Counted from the first letter of the stretch, positions 27,507 to 37,863 are shown. The stretch: DNA of 64,000 nucleotides from Stentor roeselii (GCA_006503475.1 RSEH01000017.1:124001-188000), one strand, 5' to 3'. The notes: a model not told the origin generated them from the sequence alone. Translations and numbers: made by a program.

Positions 27507-28679
27507 TTATGATAAAAGCTTTAATAATTGACCTCTTTCGCTCATTAGTCCACGATTTGTGATCTGTTCAGAAAGTAAATTTTGGTGAAGACCTGCAAGT
27601 TTTCTCTCTAAAATCGTGATTTTCACTGAAAGCTCGTAGTCTGATAAGTGGTCGATTGAGTACTTCTGCTTCAAACGGTCTAGACAGGGCTTTCGAGTTT
27701 TCTTTAAACAGGAAAAGGAAAATTTCAGAAGTGGGGTTGAAAGGGAATTGAATAGTTTTTCTAAAAATATTGACTTTTTCGTGGATTCCACCCAGATTTG
27801 AAGAGTTTTTGATTTTAAGTTCTTTTCGGCTCTGTTTTGAAATCTTTTTTTCATTTCGTTCAAATGGTTTCGCTTTCGCTGACTGAAGGGAATCTGTCGT
27901 TTGGGTTGATTTCTATTGAAAAGTTTTCCAGCAAAGCTATCCTCACTGTCACTTTTCTCACTTTTAAAAACTCTTTCCCTTCCAAAGTCTCTATTTTTAA
28001 ATTTCCTTTCTCCTGGTGACGATTTTTTCAAACTTTTAACCTGTTCAGATCTTTTTCCCTTTTCCTTGAAAACATCTCTCACATATTCAGCCCAAGTGAT
28101 TAAAACCTTCAACCTTAGATTCCATTTCCAGGTCTTCACAGCTAAAAAAAACTTGCCCTTGAAAAGTGCATCAAAACTCTTGGCTTTAATTTTTTTTTCA
28201 AAGAACTCATTCGCGATTTGATCAAGTCCCGCAGAAAACATATGCCACTTCCAGAACCCTTCAACAAATCTTAGCCTTAATCCAATCAAAGCAACTTTCT
28301 TTAAAGCTTTTCCACGACTTTCTTTATTTTTCACTTTTTTTTTCAATATTCCAAAAATTTTTCTTTTGACTTTTTCTTCATAAACATCAGGAAAATCATT
28401 TTGAAACTTTTTATGTTGTAAGAATTTTTTGAAGTCATTTGAATAGTCATTACTAAGAGGTCCAAAAGAATAAGAAGCCTGATCAGAAAGGCTCATATTG
28501 TCTAAAGTTTGAATAAAGCTTTGCCAAGTCGACCGCTCTTCCTGATCTTTAATTTTCGAGATATGAACAAGAAGTAAATTCTTAAAAATCGCTTTAACTT
28601 GTTCAGAATTATTCGGAAGTTGTTCTAAAAGTTGTTTCATCGACTCACGAAAAGGGTCACTTTCGAAGGAGTTGTCCAT
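27507..28679 (-). CDS. basic helical protein, possibly Sfi1-like
   Basis: 390 residues, strongly basic, with many spaced Trp/Phe-containing helices such as EGFWKWHMFSAG, AVKTWKWNLRLKVLITWAEY and LQIWVESTKKS. This spacing of Trp and Leu resembles the centrin-binding half-repeats of Sfi1 proteins, which are common in ciliates, but the repeats are too diverged to count with confidence. A C-terminal coiled coil (about 345-385) follows. A basal-body or contractile-fibre link would suit such a protein; this is inference. It ends 19 bp from the convergent DYRK gene. Confidence 0.5.
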   Translation of the reverse strand: MDNSFESDPFRESMKQLLEQLPNNSEQVKAIFKNLLLVHISKIKDQEERSTWQSFIQTLDNMSLSDQASYSFGPLSNDYSNDFKKFLQHKKFQNDFPDVYEEKVKRKIFGILKKKVKNKESRGKALKKVALIGLRLRFVEGFWKWHMFSAGLDQIANEFFEKKIKAKSFDALFKGKFFLAVKTWKWNLRLKVLITWAEYVRDVFKEKGKRSEQVKSLKKSSPGERKFKNRDFGRERVFKSEKSDSEDSFAGKLFNRNQPKRQIPFSQRKRNHLNEMKKRFQNRAEKNLKSKTLQIWVESTKKSIFLEKLFNSLSTPLLKFSFSCLKKTRKPCLDRLKQKYSIDHLSDYELSVKITILERKLAGLHQNLLSEQITNRGLMSERGQLLKLLS

Positions 28680-28709
28680 TTAAATTATTCCCGTTCAAGA
28701 AGATTACAA

Positions 28710-29840
28710 CTACGTTCGTACTGATAAGGCTAAACCTGTCAAAGCGAGAATAAAATACTCGAAGTTCTTCTCACTTGACAAGGTTTTTAAGCAGTCTTCC
28801 CAGGGGGAGTAGTTCGGCTCTTCTAGTATCGGGTTCGGCTTAAGAGGAACTTTTGTGAGTTCTTTTAAACTGACGCCTGGAGGTAGTGAGTCGATCGTCG
28901 TGAGGAGTGATTCGACTCGCATCAGTTCTTCAGAGATCACGTCTGAGTAAAGAGAAACTTGACGGGCTGGCATTGTTTTTATCATCATTTCAATGAAATT
29001 TTTGACTTCTTCTAAGTGACTTTCTGATGAAGTTTTTATCAAGTTTTTTACTTTTGATTGGGAATTTTTCAGCTGAGAGAAGTGCTTTGAAAGAGTTTCG
29101 TTTAAATTTAAGGATAAAGTCTCGCAGCGCTCGAAGTGACTTGATAAGTCTTTTTCTTGAGCTTCTAGTCGCTTTAGGTAAGTTTCAAGAGTACGGTCCC
29201 AGAGTTGGTATTCTTTTTGGAAATCTGAGGAATTTAGAAGTGTCGTCGGGTGCTTTGAATGGTCGCAGTCGTCGCAGGCTAGAACTTTGCAGGATGTGCA
29301 AAATATATGGGCTGGGGCTTGATGGGCTTCGCAGTATTGTCCGAGTTTTAAGAGTTTTGATTGGGTTAGAATATCGTTGTTTGTTTCTAGATTGTCTGGA
29401 GGATCTGAGGAAAGTGGTGGACAGAAAGAAGGACAAGGTATATACTTATCTTTCAAATAATACTTCTCACAACAATTCCTACAAAGACAATGACCACATG
29501 TCAACACCAAAGGAATTTCTTCTTCTTCATTAAATGAAATCAAACAGTCAGGACAGTAAAGATTTTCTGGAGATTCATTAAAAGTTTCAATATTTTTCGA
29601 AGACAAGTAAAAAGGAAGCATTCCAAGATTTTTCTGATAATCCGCTGAAGACTTTTGCCCTGAAACTAAAAATGAAGAAACCACTGAACTGAATGATTTT
29701 AAATATTCAACCTGACTGGAGAACTTTTTGGTTATTGTGTTTTGGTCTTTTATTGTGTACTTTCGAGCCAATGAATTCGACCGATGGTGAAGATTAGTCT
29801 GAACACTTGGAAGAGTTTCTTTTGCTTGACAACAACCCAT
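28710..29840 (-). CDS. Met-Gly-Cys anchored RING/B-box (TRIM-like) protein
   Basis: 376 residues starting MGCCQAK, a likely acylation signal. A RING finger follows (about 94-145: CPDC, then CGHCLCRNCC, then CPSFC), then a B-box (CEAHQAPAHIFCTSC, then CDDCDHSKH) and a long coiled coil (about 205-300). This is the tripartite order of TRIM-type ubiquitin ligases, here with an added membrane anchor. The C-terminus holds no PRY-SPRY or NHL domain. Its start is 31 bp from the start of the divergent dymeclin gene, whose product also begins Met-Gly. Confidence 0.8.
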   Translation of the reverse strand: MGCCQAKETLPSVQTNLHHRSNSLARKYTIKDQNTITKKFSSQVEYLKSFSSVVSSFLVSGQKSSADYQKNLGMLPFYLSSKNIETFNESPENLYCPDCLISFNEEEEIPLVLTCGHCLCRNCCEKYYLKDKYIPCPSFCPPLSSDPPDNLETNNDILTQSKLLKLGQYCEAHQAPAHIFCTSCKVLACDDCDHSKHPTTLLNSSDFQKEYQLWDRTLETYLKRLEAQEKDLSSHFERCETLSLNLNETLSKHFSQLKNSQSKVKNLIKTSSESHLEEVKNFIEMMIKTMPARQVSLYSDVISEELMRVESLLTTIDSLPPGVSLKELTKVPLKPNPILEEPNYSPWEDCLKTLSSEKNFEYFILALTGLALSVRT

Positions 29841-29871
29841 TTTTATTTGAGGTTGGAAACAAAGGGTATAA

Positions 29872-31860
29872 ATGGGAAATTCAATTAAAGAAACCTTTGA
29901 TCAGCAAGGAAGAATTAATTGGAAAATCTTTGAAAGTAGAGAATTTTATGTCTTGGCTTCGGAGAGGAACTTTAAAATTGAGAGGAAATTTTTTGTGGAT
30001 GTTGAGAGTAATTTGATGAAAGGGTTGATATTTGAATTGTTTTTAAAGAAAATTGTGGAGTTTTGGCAGAATGATTATTTTGTTGCGAATTTGTTGATCA
30101 TTTTAAAGCAGTTCTTAGAATTCAACCTGGAAGATCAAAAAGATCTTACTTACTTATATTTCACTAACTCAAATGACAAGCTCCAAGAAGCCCCAGAGTC
30201 AATAATGATTCCCCTAAACTTCCACTACAATTCAGAAAAAATTACTTTAACTTACGATATAGGAACAAGTAGTTTTTTTCATCTTGAAAATGAACCTCAC
30301 CTGATCCCTTCTCTTCTCTCTGAATTTCCCAGTCTCACCTCCGACCTAAAAGCCAAAAACGGTAGAATATGTTTAAAAACCCTTCAAAACGATATAATTT
30401 CAATAGAAACCCTTTTAAACTCCTCCTCATCACAGACCCTAGACACCCTAGTCAACCCATTCGAAGAACAACCAATAAAAAGCCCAATCGACATAAAAAT
30501 AGAAATAAAACAACAAGACTTCAACACAGTTTTTCACAATTTCCTGAAATCCATTCTTCATTCTATCTTCATTTCAAAATTAGGAGTTTTTTCAATCAGG
30601 TCTCACGCTTTAATCGATTTTTTACTCACAGCTCTTTCTCTTCATTTTTCCCCAAAAAATGAAAACGATTTATATTCATATAAACCTTTAGAACCTTCAA
30701 ATATTTTAAAGTATTTCAAAGAAATCGATGAACTGGATGGACTGAAAGTTTCTTTATCTTTGCTTGATTTTGTTGCAGATTTTTCAGACCCTCCTTCAAG
30801 GTTCACTTATTTCAGCTCGTTTTTTGCGAATAGCTTGGATTTGAGACTTGCTGAAATAGAAGCTGATGGACCGAAGTCTGGGTTGTTTTTATTGTTGCTT
30901 TTGAATTGTTATTCTAGCTTTGCTGATGTGTTTTTTATTCGAGATGTTGACTTGAAATGGGTGAAATTTCAAAAGTTTTTCAGTGGAATGATGAAGGATG
31001 AAGGAAAATTATTGCTTTTTACTGTTTTACTTGTGAGAAATTCGATGTTTTTAAATGATTTTGTGAATAGCTTAGAATGTGCTAGGGTGTTAAAAGAAAT
31101 AATTCAAGAAATCAGTGAAAACCCGGGTCAATGTTTTAAAAATGATTTGGTTTTAATAAGTTTTCTTAAGTTAACTGAAAATAAGACTTTTTTAATGAAA
31201 AGTTTCAAGGAAAAAGAAAATCTTAGTTATTGGTTGTCTTATGCGGAATTGTCTTGTGTGAATTTAGGATCTTTGTTGTTTTTGGCGATGATTAGGGTGA
31301 TTAAGGAGAACTTGAAAACTAAGCAATTTGATCATGTGCAGACATATACATCTTCGATTTTATTCAATTTATTGACATCGATGATTGATTTGCATGAAGT
31401 ATCAAGTAATGAATACTTGTTGTTTATCAAAGTCCTTTATTCAAACTACAGCAAAAATTATGGAATTAATCAACATTTAGCTGATCTTTTCAAAGATACA
31501 TGTCATGTTTATATTGAGTACTTAGGAAAAATATTTCAAAAAGGGTTAGATTTGAATCCGAATATTATTAAGAGTTGTTTGAATCATTCAGAATTCTTTA
31601 AATTTATTAATACACAAGATATTTCTTTTAATGTGGTGAAGGAAATAGTAAAGTGCTTGGAGGTTTTCGAGAAAAGCTTAGAAAGAGATGATGACTCAGA
31701 ATATCAATTAAAAATTACTTGTAAACTACAGGGATTCGGACCTATTAAAAGCCAATTTTGGAATTTTAATGAATGTAGATACTTGGATGAATTCAATAAG
31801 TGGGAAGCCTTTGCAGTTCCTCAAGTGTGGAAAATGATTTTGCAATACAGACAAAACTAG
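29872..31860 (+). CDS. DYM: dymeclin
   Basis: 662 residues, near the 669 of human dymeclin. The N-terminus is MGNS, matching the known N-myristoylation of this Golgi protein. The C-terminal half follows the family closely: NLGSLLFLAMIRVIKENL, then a run ending MIDLHEV, then LNPNIIKSCLNHSEFFKFI, and AVPQVWKMIL near the end. The N-terminal half is more diverged but helical throughout. Dymeclin is needed for Golgi organisation and secretory traffic in animals. The gene has no visible intron and begins 31 bp from the divergent RING/B-box gene. Confidence 0.85.
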   Translation: MGNSIKETFDQQGRINWKIFESREFYVLASERNFKIERKFFVDVESNLMKGLIFELFLKKIVEFWQNDYFVANLLIILKQFLEFNLEDQKDLTYLYFTNSNDKLQEAPESIMIPLNFHYNSEKITLTYDIGTSSFFHLENEPHLIPSLLSEFPSLTSDLKAKNGRICLKTLQNDIISIETLLNSSSSQTLDTLVNPFEEQPIKSPIDIKIEIKQQDFNTVFHNFLKSILHSIFISKLGVFSIRSHALIDFLLTALSLHFSPKNENDLYSYKPLEPSNILKYFKEIDELDGLKVSLSLLDFVADFSDPPSRFTYFSSFFANSLDLRLAEIEADGPKSGLFLLLLLNCYSSFADVFFIRDVDLKWVKFQKFFSGMMKDEGKLLLFTVLLVRNSMFLNDFVNSLECARVLKEIIQEISENPGQCFKNDLVLISFLKLTENKTFLMKSFKEKENLSYWLSYAELSCVNLGSLLFLAMIRVIKENLKTKQFDHVQTYTSSILFNLLTSMIDLHEVSSNEYLLFIKVLYSNYSKNYGINQHLADLFKDTCHVYIEYLGKIFQKGLDLNPNIIKSCLNHSEFFKFINTQDISFNVVKEIVKCLEVFEKSLERDDDSEYQLKITCKLQGFGPIKSQFWNFNECRYLDEFNKWEAFAVPQVWKMILQYRQN

Positions 31861-32325
31861 ATTTAGGAAATATAAACTTAAATTAATACCTATCAAAAGG
31901 CATACTTATTCTTTATTCATTTGTAGATTTGCTTATTATTTAATAATATCATAATACTCCTAGGTGCTCCTCTAAATTTTCTATAGTTTTCAGACGGTCC
32001 AGACGTCAAAATTTTAGGAAAGACCTAATGGATTCTATTGTAGTAGTTTGAAGTTAGAACCCTGAAATTGAGCATGATACTGAATTCCAAATTTACCAAA
32101 GAAAAATAGTGAACTTTGGTGAAGATTATTTAATTACTAGAGATTTATCAAACTTAACAGAAGTAAGGATAAATTAAAATGCTTAACTGTAATTAAAACA
32201 TATAGTTAATTATATCTTACTTTTACTCGCTTACTTCTAATTCTATAAAATCATCCTTGTTAGTTTTATAAAAGAGAATGCTAATATCTTATAATCATAC
32301 TTCTAACTATTAAGATATCTATTGT
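31861..32325. other. intergenic, convergent gene ends
   Basis: AT-rich; no gene, repeat or RNA recognised. Confidence 0.6.
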
Positions 32326-33291
32326 TTAAACCACCTTAGGAGGATTTGTAGGATATCCAGGATTCTCAGAATAAGCAGGATAAGCAGGATAACCAGTATT
32401 AGCAGGATAACCAGTATTAGCAGGATAACCAGTATTAGTAGGATAACCAGGACCAGGATGAGCAGGATAGACAGGAAGAGCTCCATGAGTTTGATCTAAA
32501 TTTCCAGGATTATGTGAATGATCTTCAAGATTCTTTTTAAATCCATCAGGGCCATGTTTACTCTTCAATTTGCAGCCGACGACACAGTAGGTGACTACAA
32601 TCAAAGGTATAATAATAGCAATAAAAAGTGCTAACCCAGGACCATCCGAAGCACAAAGTTTCGGGTTTTCTCCATCATCTTCAAAGTCCTCACAGTCCCC
32701 AAGATAGTTAGTCCTCGTAAAGATCATGAAGACAATAAAGGCAACATAATGGCCGAACCACACACATCCTGAGCAAACCATTGAAAATACCAGACAACAT
32801 TTCACTTTTTTCCAATACATAAACATTCCAATAGTCCATGAAACTAAGGCAGCCAAGGCGAGAATCTCAAAAGCCGTATAAACTCCGCTACCAACATACA
32901 GGGCAAAGTAAAGAATGCATACTGAACGAGCAGGGTCTTCAAGAGCTTTATTGAATGTTTGAGTAAATATATCATTACTTGAATCATCGGCTTCATCTTT
33001 GATATCGTCATAATAGTCACACCATTCTTCTGCTAGTTTTCCCCAACTCTCATCGCAGCTTTCGGTGCATCGATATAAACCTCCTTCGAATTTGTGGCCG
33101 TAGAATTTGTTGTTGTCGTAGTCATCCCATTTTTCGTTAGCAAATCCTACGCCTTTATCCATGTCGGTGTAAACCCATCTTTTAGCTCCTAGACTGCCGA
33201 TCATCAAGGCGAAGAGCAGGAGATGAAGGGCGAGGAAAATAAACCACCAGGCTCTGTAGGTTATCTTCAAGAACTTGGCAGGGTGCGACAT
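32326..33291 (-). CDS. claudin-like four-TM protein with GYPANT tail, copy 1
   Basis: I start this at the Met that gives MSHPAKFLK, because its paralogue at 34473 begins MSYPAKFLK; an upstream Met would add 8 residues. The protein (321 residues) has four membrane segments. The first extracellular loop has a Trp followed by GGLYRCTESC, which resembles the W...GLW..C..C signature of claudin/PMP22 proteins. A CC-containing stretch near TM3 could be palmitoylated. The cytosolic tail is Pro/Tyr/Gly-rich and contains an 18-nt minisatellite encoding GYPANT units. A role in surface or cortical membranes is possible. The two paralogues are tandem on the same strand. Confidence 0.75.
   Translation of the reverse strand: MSHPAKFLKITYRAWWFIFLALHLLLFALMIGSLGAKRWVYTDMDKGVGFANEKWDDYDNNKFYGHKFEGGLYRCTESCDESWGKLAEEWCDYYDDIKDEADDSSNDIFTQTFNKALEDPARSVCILYFALYVGSGVYTAFEILALAALVSWTIGMFMYWKKVKCCLVFSMVCSGCVWFGHYVAFIVFMIFTRTNYLGDCEDFEDDGENPKLCASDGPGLALFIAIIIPLIVVTYCVVGCKLKSKHGPDGFKKNLEDHSHNPGNLDQTHGALPVYPAHPGPGYPTNTGYPANTGYPANTGYPAYPAYSENPGYPTNPPKVV
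32386..32450 (-). repeat. 18-nt minisatellite in the tail coding region
   Basis: Three full and one partial copies of an 18-bp unit (AGGATAACCAGTATTAGC on the + strand), encoding repeated GYPANT. Units are nearly identical, implying recent slippage or strong constraint. Confidence 0.9.
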
Positions 33292-34472
33292 ATTTATAGC
33301 CGCAGGCATATACATGAGGAAAAGTACAAGTAACTGTAAGACTTTTATTAAAGAAATAGCCTAAAGGCTTATTAGGAGGCTTTTAGACTTTATAGAAAAC
33401 AGATGAAATCTTAGAATGAAAGAAATGAGTCATTTTGTATATTTTCTCCATGGCAGTTACACCAAATTTTACATAAAAACTCTGAAGTCGAATTCTTTTG
33501 ATCGTGAAATTGAAGGAGAATGTTTTATCATTACAGGCAGGCTTCAAACTGATTAAAAATTGAGTATTTGTTTAAGATAATCGAATTATCATATAATAGT
33601 GTGTTAAACTTTATAATTCTATATACTAGGTAATTAGTAAAGATTTAATTTTTAAGAATCGATCTGGTATATTGATAATTTAATGATATTCAATCATCAT
33701 AGTACTTATATGTTCATTCAGGATGATCTTTATTACAAATTAATATTATAGATTCTATAGCTTCACACTATATTGGCAATCAAAAATATGCAGTCGACAA
33801 TTACTTTTTCAACCCTAGAATTAATAAACCAAACTTTTTTCTTATAAAAAACACAATAGCATATATTAATTCTCCCTAATTATTTTCTTCGCCTAGATAT
33901 TAACTTACCATTTTCAAGACCCACCATAGCCCATTAGTCAAAAGTCACAACCTTGAGATACTGAAGATTATTCAAATAATTAAACGTATTCCTAAGCCTA
34001 ACCCTCTTCAAGAAATTTCAAAATAACACTCTTAATCATTATGCAGAATTCTCTAATAATTTAAAATCTTTGATGTTTTTTGGTAATGATATGGGCTATA
34101 TTTAAACCTTAAACACTATAAATTTTATTATAAGAATATATATTATAGAGTTTATTCAAATTAATTGTATGAAGTATTAAATAATAAGTTCATATGTTGA
34201 TCAAAGTCCTTCATAAAACAATTATGAGATTAGAAATCAATTATTTCTAGACTATGCAATATTTAAATCGATTTTCTTAGGAAAATAAATGAAAAAGATT
34301 AGATTTGAAAGAAATAATTATGAAGATTTAGTTTGATCTTTTAAAGTAAAACATCTCCTCATTCCCGTTACTTTAAAATAATATAAATGATTGAAGATCT
34401 TCAAACAAAAAATATTAAATATCCTAATTAGATCCTCTTCAATATAACTCCTCTAAATCTACTTAAATAAAT
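33292..34472. other. AT-rich spacer between the claudin-like paralogues
   Basis: About 1.2 kb with no open frame of note and no recognised RNA gene. It is unusually long for this compact region. No remnant of a third paralogue could be seen. Confidence 0.55.
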
Positions 34473-35459
34473 CTAATACTGGCCTTTATATTCTCCAGGT
34501 GGGTAAACCGAGGTGCCAGGATAACTCGGATTAACTGGGTAACTAGGATAACTCGGGTTCGCCGGGTAAGTCGGAAAAGTCGGATTCCCCTGGTAACCTG
34601 ACGAGTTACCAATAGGATAAGCTGCAGGGTAAGCAGCAGGATAAACCGGAAAAGCTCCCTGTACATGTATTTGATCTAAATTCCCATGATTCTCTAAATG
34701 ATTTTTTTTAAGCCCATCATGCCCATACTTATTGTTTAAATTGCAGCCAACAACACAATAGGTAACTGAAACTAAAGGAATCAAAATAGCAACAACTAAA
34801 GCTACCCCAGGTCCATCAGAAGCACAAAGTTTCGGATTTTCTCCATCGTCCTCGAACTCATCGCAGTTCCCTTGAAAGTTAGTCTTTGTGAAAACCATGA
34901 AGAAAATAAAAGCAGTGTAATGTCCGAACCAGACACATCCTGAGCAAATCATTGAGCAGACTAAACAACATTTGACTTTTCTCCAATACATGAACATTCC
35001 TAACGCCCATGAAACTATTGAGATTAAAGCGAGAATTTCGAAAGCTAGATAAACTCCGCTTCCGTAAAAAAGGACAGCGTAAAGGATACAGATCGAGTGA
35101 GCAGGGTCTTCTAAGGCTTTGTAGAATAATGGATCATGAAATCCGTTTGTGTCATCTGCTAAGTCTTTCACATCATCGTAAAAGTCACACCATTTACTTG
35201 CAAGTTTTCCCCAGGACTCATCACAACTTTCGGTGCATTGCAATAGACCTCCTTCGAATTTATCTCCATAGAATATGTTGTTGTCATTGTCAAGCCACTT
35301 GAAGTTGACTATAGTTCCGCCTTTATCGATTTCAGTGTAAACCCACTTTTTGGCACCGAAACTTGCGATCATCAAACATACAAGAAGCACTTGAAGGCCA
35401 AGAAATATGAACCACCAGTGCCTGTAGGAGATCTTTAGAAACTTGGCAGGATAAGACAT
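34473..35459 (-). CDS. claudin-like four-TM protein, copy 2
   Basis: 328 residues, paralogous to the gene at 32326 over its whole membrane part: MSYPAKFLKISYRHWWFIF, then GGLLQCTESCDESWGKLA, then the shared acidic loop EFEDDGENPKLCASDGPG. It has four membrane segments and the same claudin/PMP22-like first loop. Its tail is also Pro/Tyr-rich (NPSYP-type repeats) but the repeat unit differs from copy 1, so the tails have diverged or been re-made faster than the membrane part. Codon use matches neighbours. Probably a recent tandem duplicate. Confidence 0.78.
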   Translation of the reverse strand: MSYPAKFLKISYRHWWFIFLGLQVLLVCLMIASFGAKKWVYTEIDKGGTIVNFKWLDNDNNIFYGDKFEGGLLQCTESCDESWGKLASKWCDFYDDVKDLADDTNGFHDPLFYKALEDPAHSICILYAVLFYGSGVYLAFEILALISIVSWALGMFMYWRKVKCCLVCSMICSGCVWFGHYTAFIFFMVFTKTNFQGNCDEFEDDGENPKLCASDGPGVALVVAILIPLVSVTYCVVGCNLNNKYGHDGLKKNHLENHGNLDQIHVQGAFPVYPAAYPAAYPIGNSSGYQGNPTFPTYPANPSYPSYPVNPSYPGTSVYPPGEYKGQY

Positions 35460-36714
35460 TTTTTTAATGATAATAAATTCACCACTCTAGATGATTACAA
35501 GTCGTTTTTCTGATAAGGATAGAAGTGCATTTAGGTTATGGTTGAATCACGATATAAAGACTATCAGATACAATGATTTTCTTATAATTTTTCAGTAGTT
35601 ATTTGAGAAGGGGTAAAGTTAAGACAAATAACTGAAAAAATATGAAAATATTATTGAAAAAATTATTATGTGGTATACTTTGGTTATGAGAGTGATTGAA
35701 GCGATTCATTCTAGGAAATATCTACTGAATAAAGTATTAGATTTTGAATAATCATTTATTTTAGGGTATAGTTTAAAGAGTATATAATAATATTGGTTAC
35801 TTTATTCATAATACTAATATTAACACATGCATTTATCTCCAGTTTTTCTTAATCTTGTTAGAAGGGTTAGCCGAATAGTAAGTATGCGCAACAGACTGAC
35901 CATTAAAGGCATGAACCTTTATATAAAATTTGCACGATATATAGATATACTAAAAAATTTATTAAAATGATCAGAAGAATCTCAGTTTTAAGTCTGCATT
36001 CAATTACCCAATAAATGACCAGAACAAAAATTTAACCCAGTTTATTCGAAGGTGTTAACTTTTCCCTTTATCTTCAATAATTTAGTAAGACTTACATCTC
36101 AAAAAAAGGTAGTATAAGATGCACTCCACTCATATGAAGAAATAAATCATTCGATAAACAACTTTAACCTTATCTTTTAGATTATAAAATATTTCAAATG
36201 TTAGGAAACATGAAGCACTAAGAAAGGATAGAATAAGTCAAATCCCTTGTTAAGTTCACTATAAAGCGAAAAAATTGAATAAATTCAAGTTGATATAATT
36301 TTCTTCAGAAAATTATTTTAAATTAAGGTTCTATCTTCATCGAAATCAGAAAAATAGACATCCTAATTAAAGATTTTTTATAAGTAAACTTTCTTAGTAT
36401 TTAGGTATATTCCCTCCAAATCTACTTCAGTCAAGTATATTTTCTTTATCATCCCATAAAAAATTCACTATTCTAACCATTAACCATATCAATGAATATC
36501 CAATCCATTCTAAAAATCAAATCATTAAAGCTGAAGAATAAAATAAAAGGTAGAAAAATAAACAACCAGGCTGTAGAACTTAATACAGTTCATGGAAATT
36601 ATACTCAGCTGCTTCAGGAAAAGGGAGAATTCATTTACTTTCAAACCTCCACCCAAAAAACTCCAGATAATAAAATCCAAAACTTATTCTTCTATCAAAT
36701 CACTTCATATAAAA
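35460..36714. other. intergenic between divergent genes
   Basis: About 1.25 kb, AT-rich. An 88-codon open frame at 36492-36758 is not counted: it runs into the first exon and intron of the next gene in a different frame. No tRNA or snRNA could be supported. The last ~100 bp before 36715 are C-rich. Confidence 0.55.
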
Positions 36715-37863
36715 ATGGAATCAGAAACAATCTGCGACATCTGGTAACATTTACCTAGTGAAAAATCAGTCCCCAGCATGTCAATCCAGATGCACAAGAT
36801 CCACTGCGAGCGGAACACAGTAAAATGTTCCAAATGCGGTTTAAAGTTAAACAAATCCGAGCTTCAAGCCCACGAAACAGATCAGCACACTTTAAAAAAG
36901 TGCGAAAACTGTTCAGAGCATTTAGAAGCCCGGTTCTTTTCCGATCATGACTGTCCTAAAAAGCCAGTTTTCTGCGAATTCTGCGAAGCAACTCTTCCAA
37001 AAGACCAAATCAGCCGACATCGAATCGAATGCGGGAACCGGACAGAAAGATGTGACCGTTGTCGAGACTACATCAAAAAAAAAGACTTCTCTAAACATGT
37101 CAAAGACCGCACCTGCCAAGACTACCACGAGAAGCAAAGAGAAGCCGAAATGAAAAAAGCTCTGGAAAAACAAAGAGAAGCTGAAAGACAAGCTGAAATT
37201 TTTAAAGAACTTGAAAGAAAGCAAAGACAAGAAAGGCAAGAAAGGCAAGAAAGACAAGAAAGACAAGAAAGGCAAGAAAGACAAGAAAGACAAGAAAGAC
37301 AAGAAAGACAAGAAAGACAAGAAAGACAAGAAAGGCAAGAAAAACCTCTTTCAAAACCCTTCAATGAAGAAAAAATAAAAACCAAGGAAGAATCAAAAGT
37401 CCCTAAAGCCCTTAAACCCTCTCCTATCTCCTCAAAACAACCTGAAAAAAAAGAAACAATTTCTAGATCAAAGCCACAAAACTTCAACACGGGGATGAAA
37501 AAAGCGAACAAATCTCAAAGTGACGCTGGTCGAGTCTCTAAAACAGGAGCCTCAAAAAAAGACTTCAACCCGAAGCCTAGTTCGAAGCCTATCGGAAAGC
37601 CTGCCATTCGCCAAAACAGAGAAGTTCATGTAGATGACGGTTCTGGGATTCCAGATGAAATTCCTACAGGATTTGAAGAAAACTACTTTGATCGACCAGC
37701 TCGTTATTCACCGAATCCAGGAGAAAGTCAGAATTTTGATGATTATGATCATCAGATATTACAGCAAGTTATTGCTGAATCGAAAAAAGATTCAGATTTA
37801 AGTGAATTTGATGAGGACCAGTTGCTTAATCAAGCGATTTATGAGAGTTTGAAACGTAAATGA
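36715..37863 (+). CDS. TRAF-type zinc finger protein with RQE repeat and UIM-like tail
   Basis: A 29-nt first exon joins across a 15-nt intron (36744-36758) to give CDIC...HKIHC, completing the first TRAF-type zinc finger. Several further C/H fingers follow to about residue 130, as in TRAFD1/XAF1 proteins. Next come a charged helix and 13 nearly perfect RQE triplets, then a basic disordered region, and finally two ubiquitin-interacting-like motifs (DHQILQQVIAESKK and EDQLLNQAIYESLKR). Total about 377 residues. Fingers plus UIMs suggest a ubiquitin-pathway adaptor. The stop TGA overlaps the ATG of the next gene by 4 nt. Without the intron the first finger would lack its initial Cys pair. Confidence 0.85.
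36744..36758 (+). other. 15-nt spliceosomal intron in the TRAF-finger gene
   Basis: GTAACATTTACCTAG, phase 2 (splits a Cys codon TG|T). Its removal restores the first CxxC zinc-binding pair. Retention gives an in-frame TAA. Confidence 0.93.
37225..37341 (+). repeat. 9-nt microsatellite coding for RQE
   Basis: Thirteen units of AGRCAAGAA in a row, in frame, coding for Arg-Gln-Glu. Only the AGA/AGG wobble varies. The protein segment is a charged single-helix candidate. Long apparent open frames on the other strand here are by-products of this repeat. Confidence 0.95.

Noticed and set aside
33292-33315. Upstream Met adding eight residues to claudin-like copy 1
   Set aside because: The paralogue begins at the equivalent of the inner Met, and the extra residues are not conserved.
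35875-35990. A-box-like TAGCCGAATAGT and a U6-like GATATACTAAAAAATTT stretch
   Set aside because: No T-loop or B-box follows the first, and the conserved U6 core is missing after the second.
36492-36758. 88-codon open frame
   Set aside because: It overlaps the first exon of the TRAF-finger gene in another frame and ends inside that gene's 15-nt intron.
36922-37511. Minus-strand open frames with repeated Leu-Ser-Phe or Cys-Leu-Ser
   Set aside because: They are the reverse of the RQE repeat and have no family resemblance.
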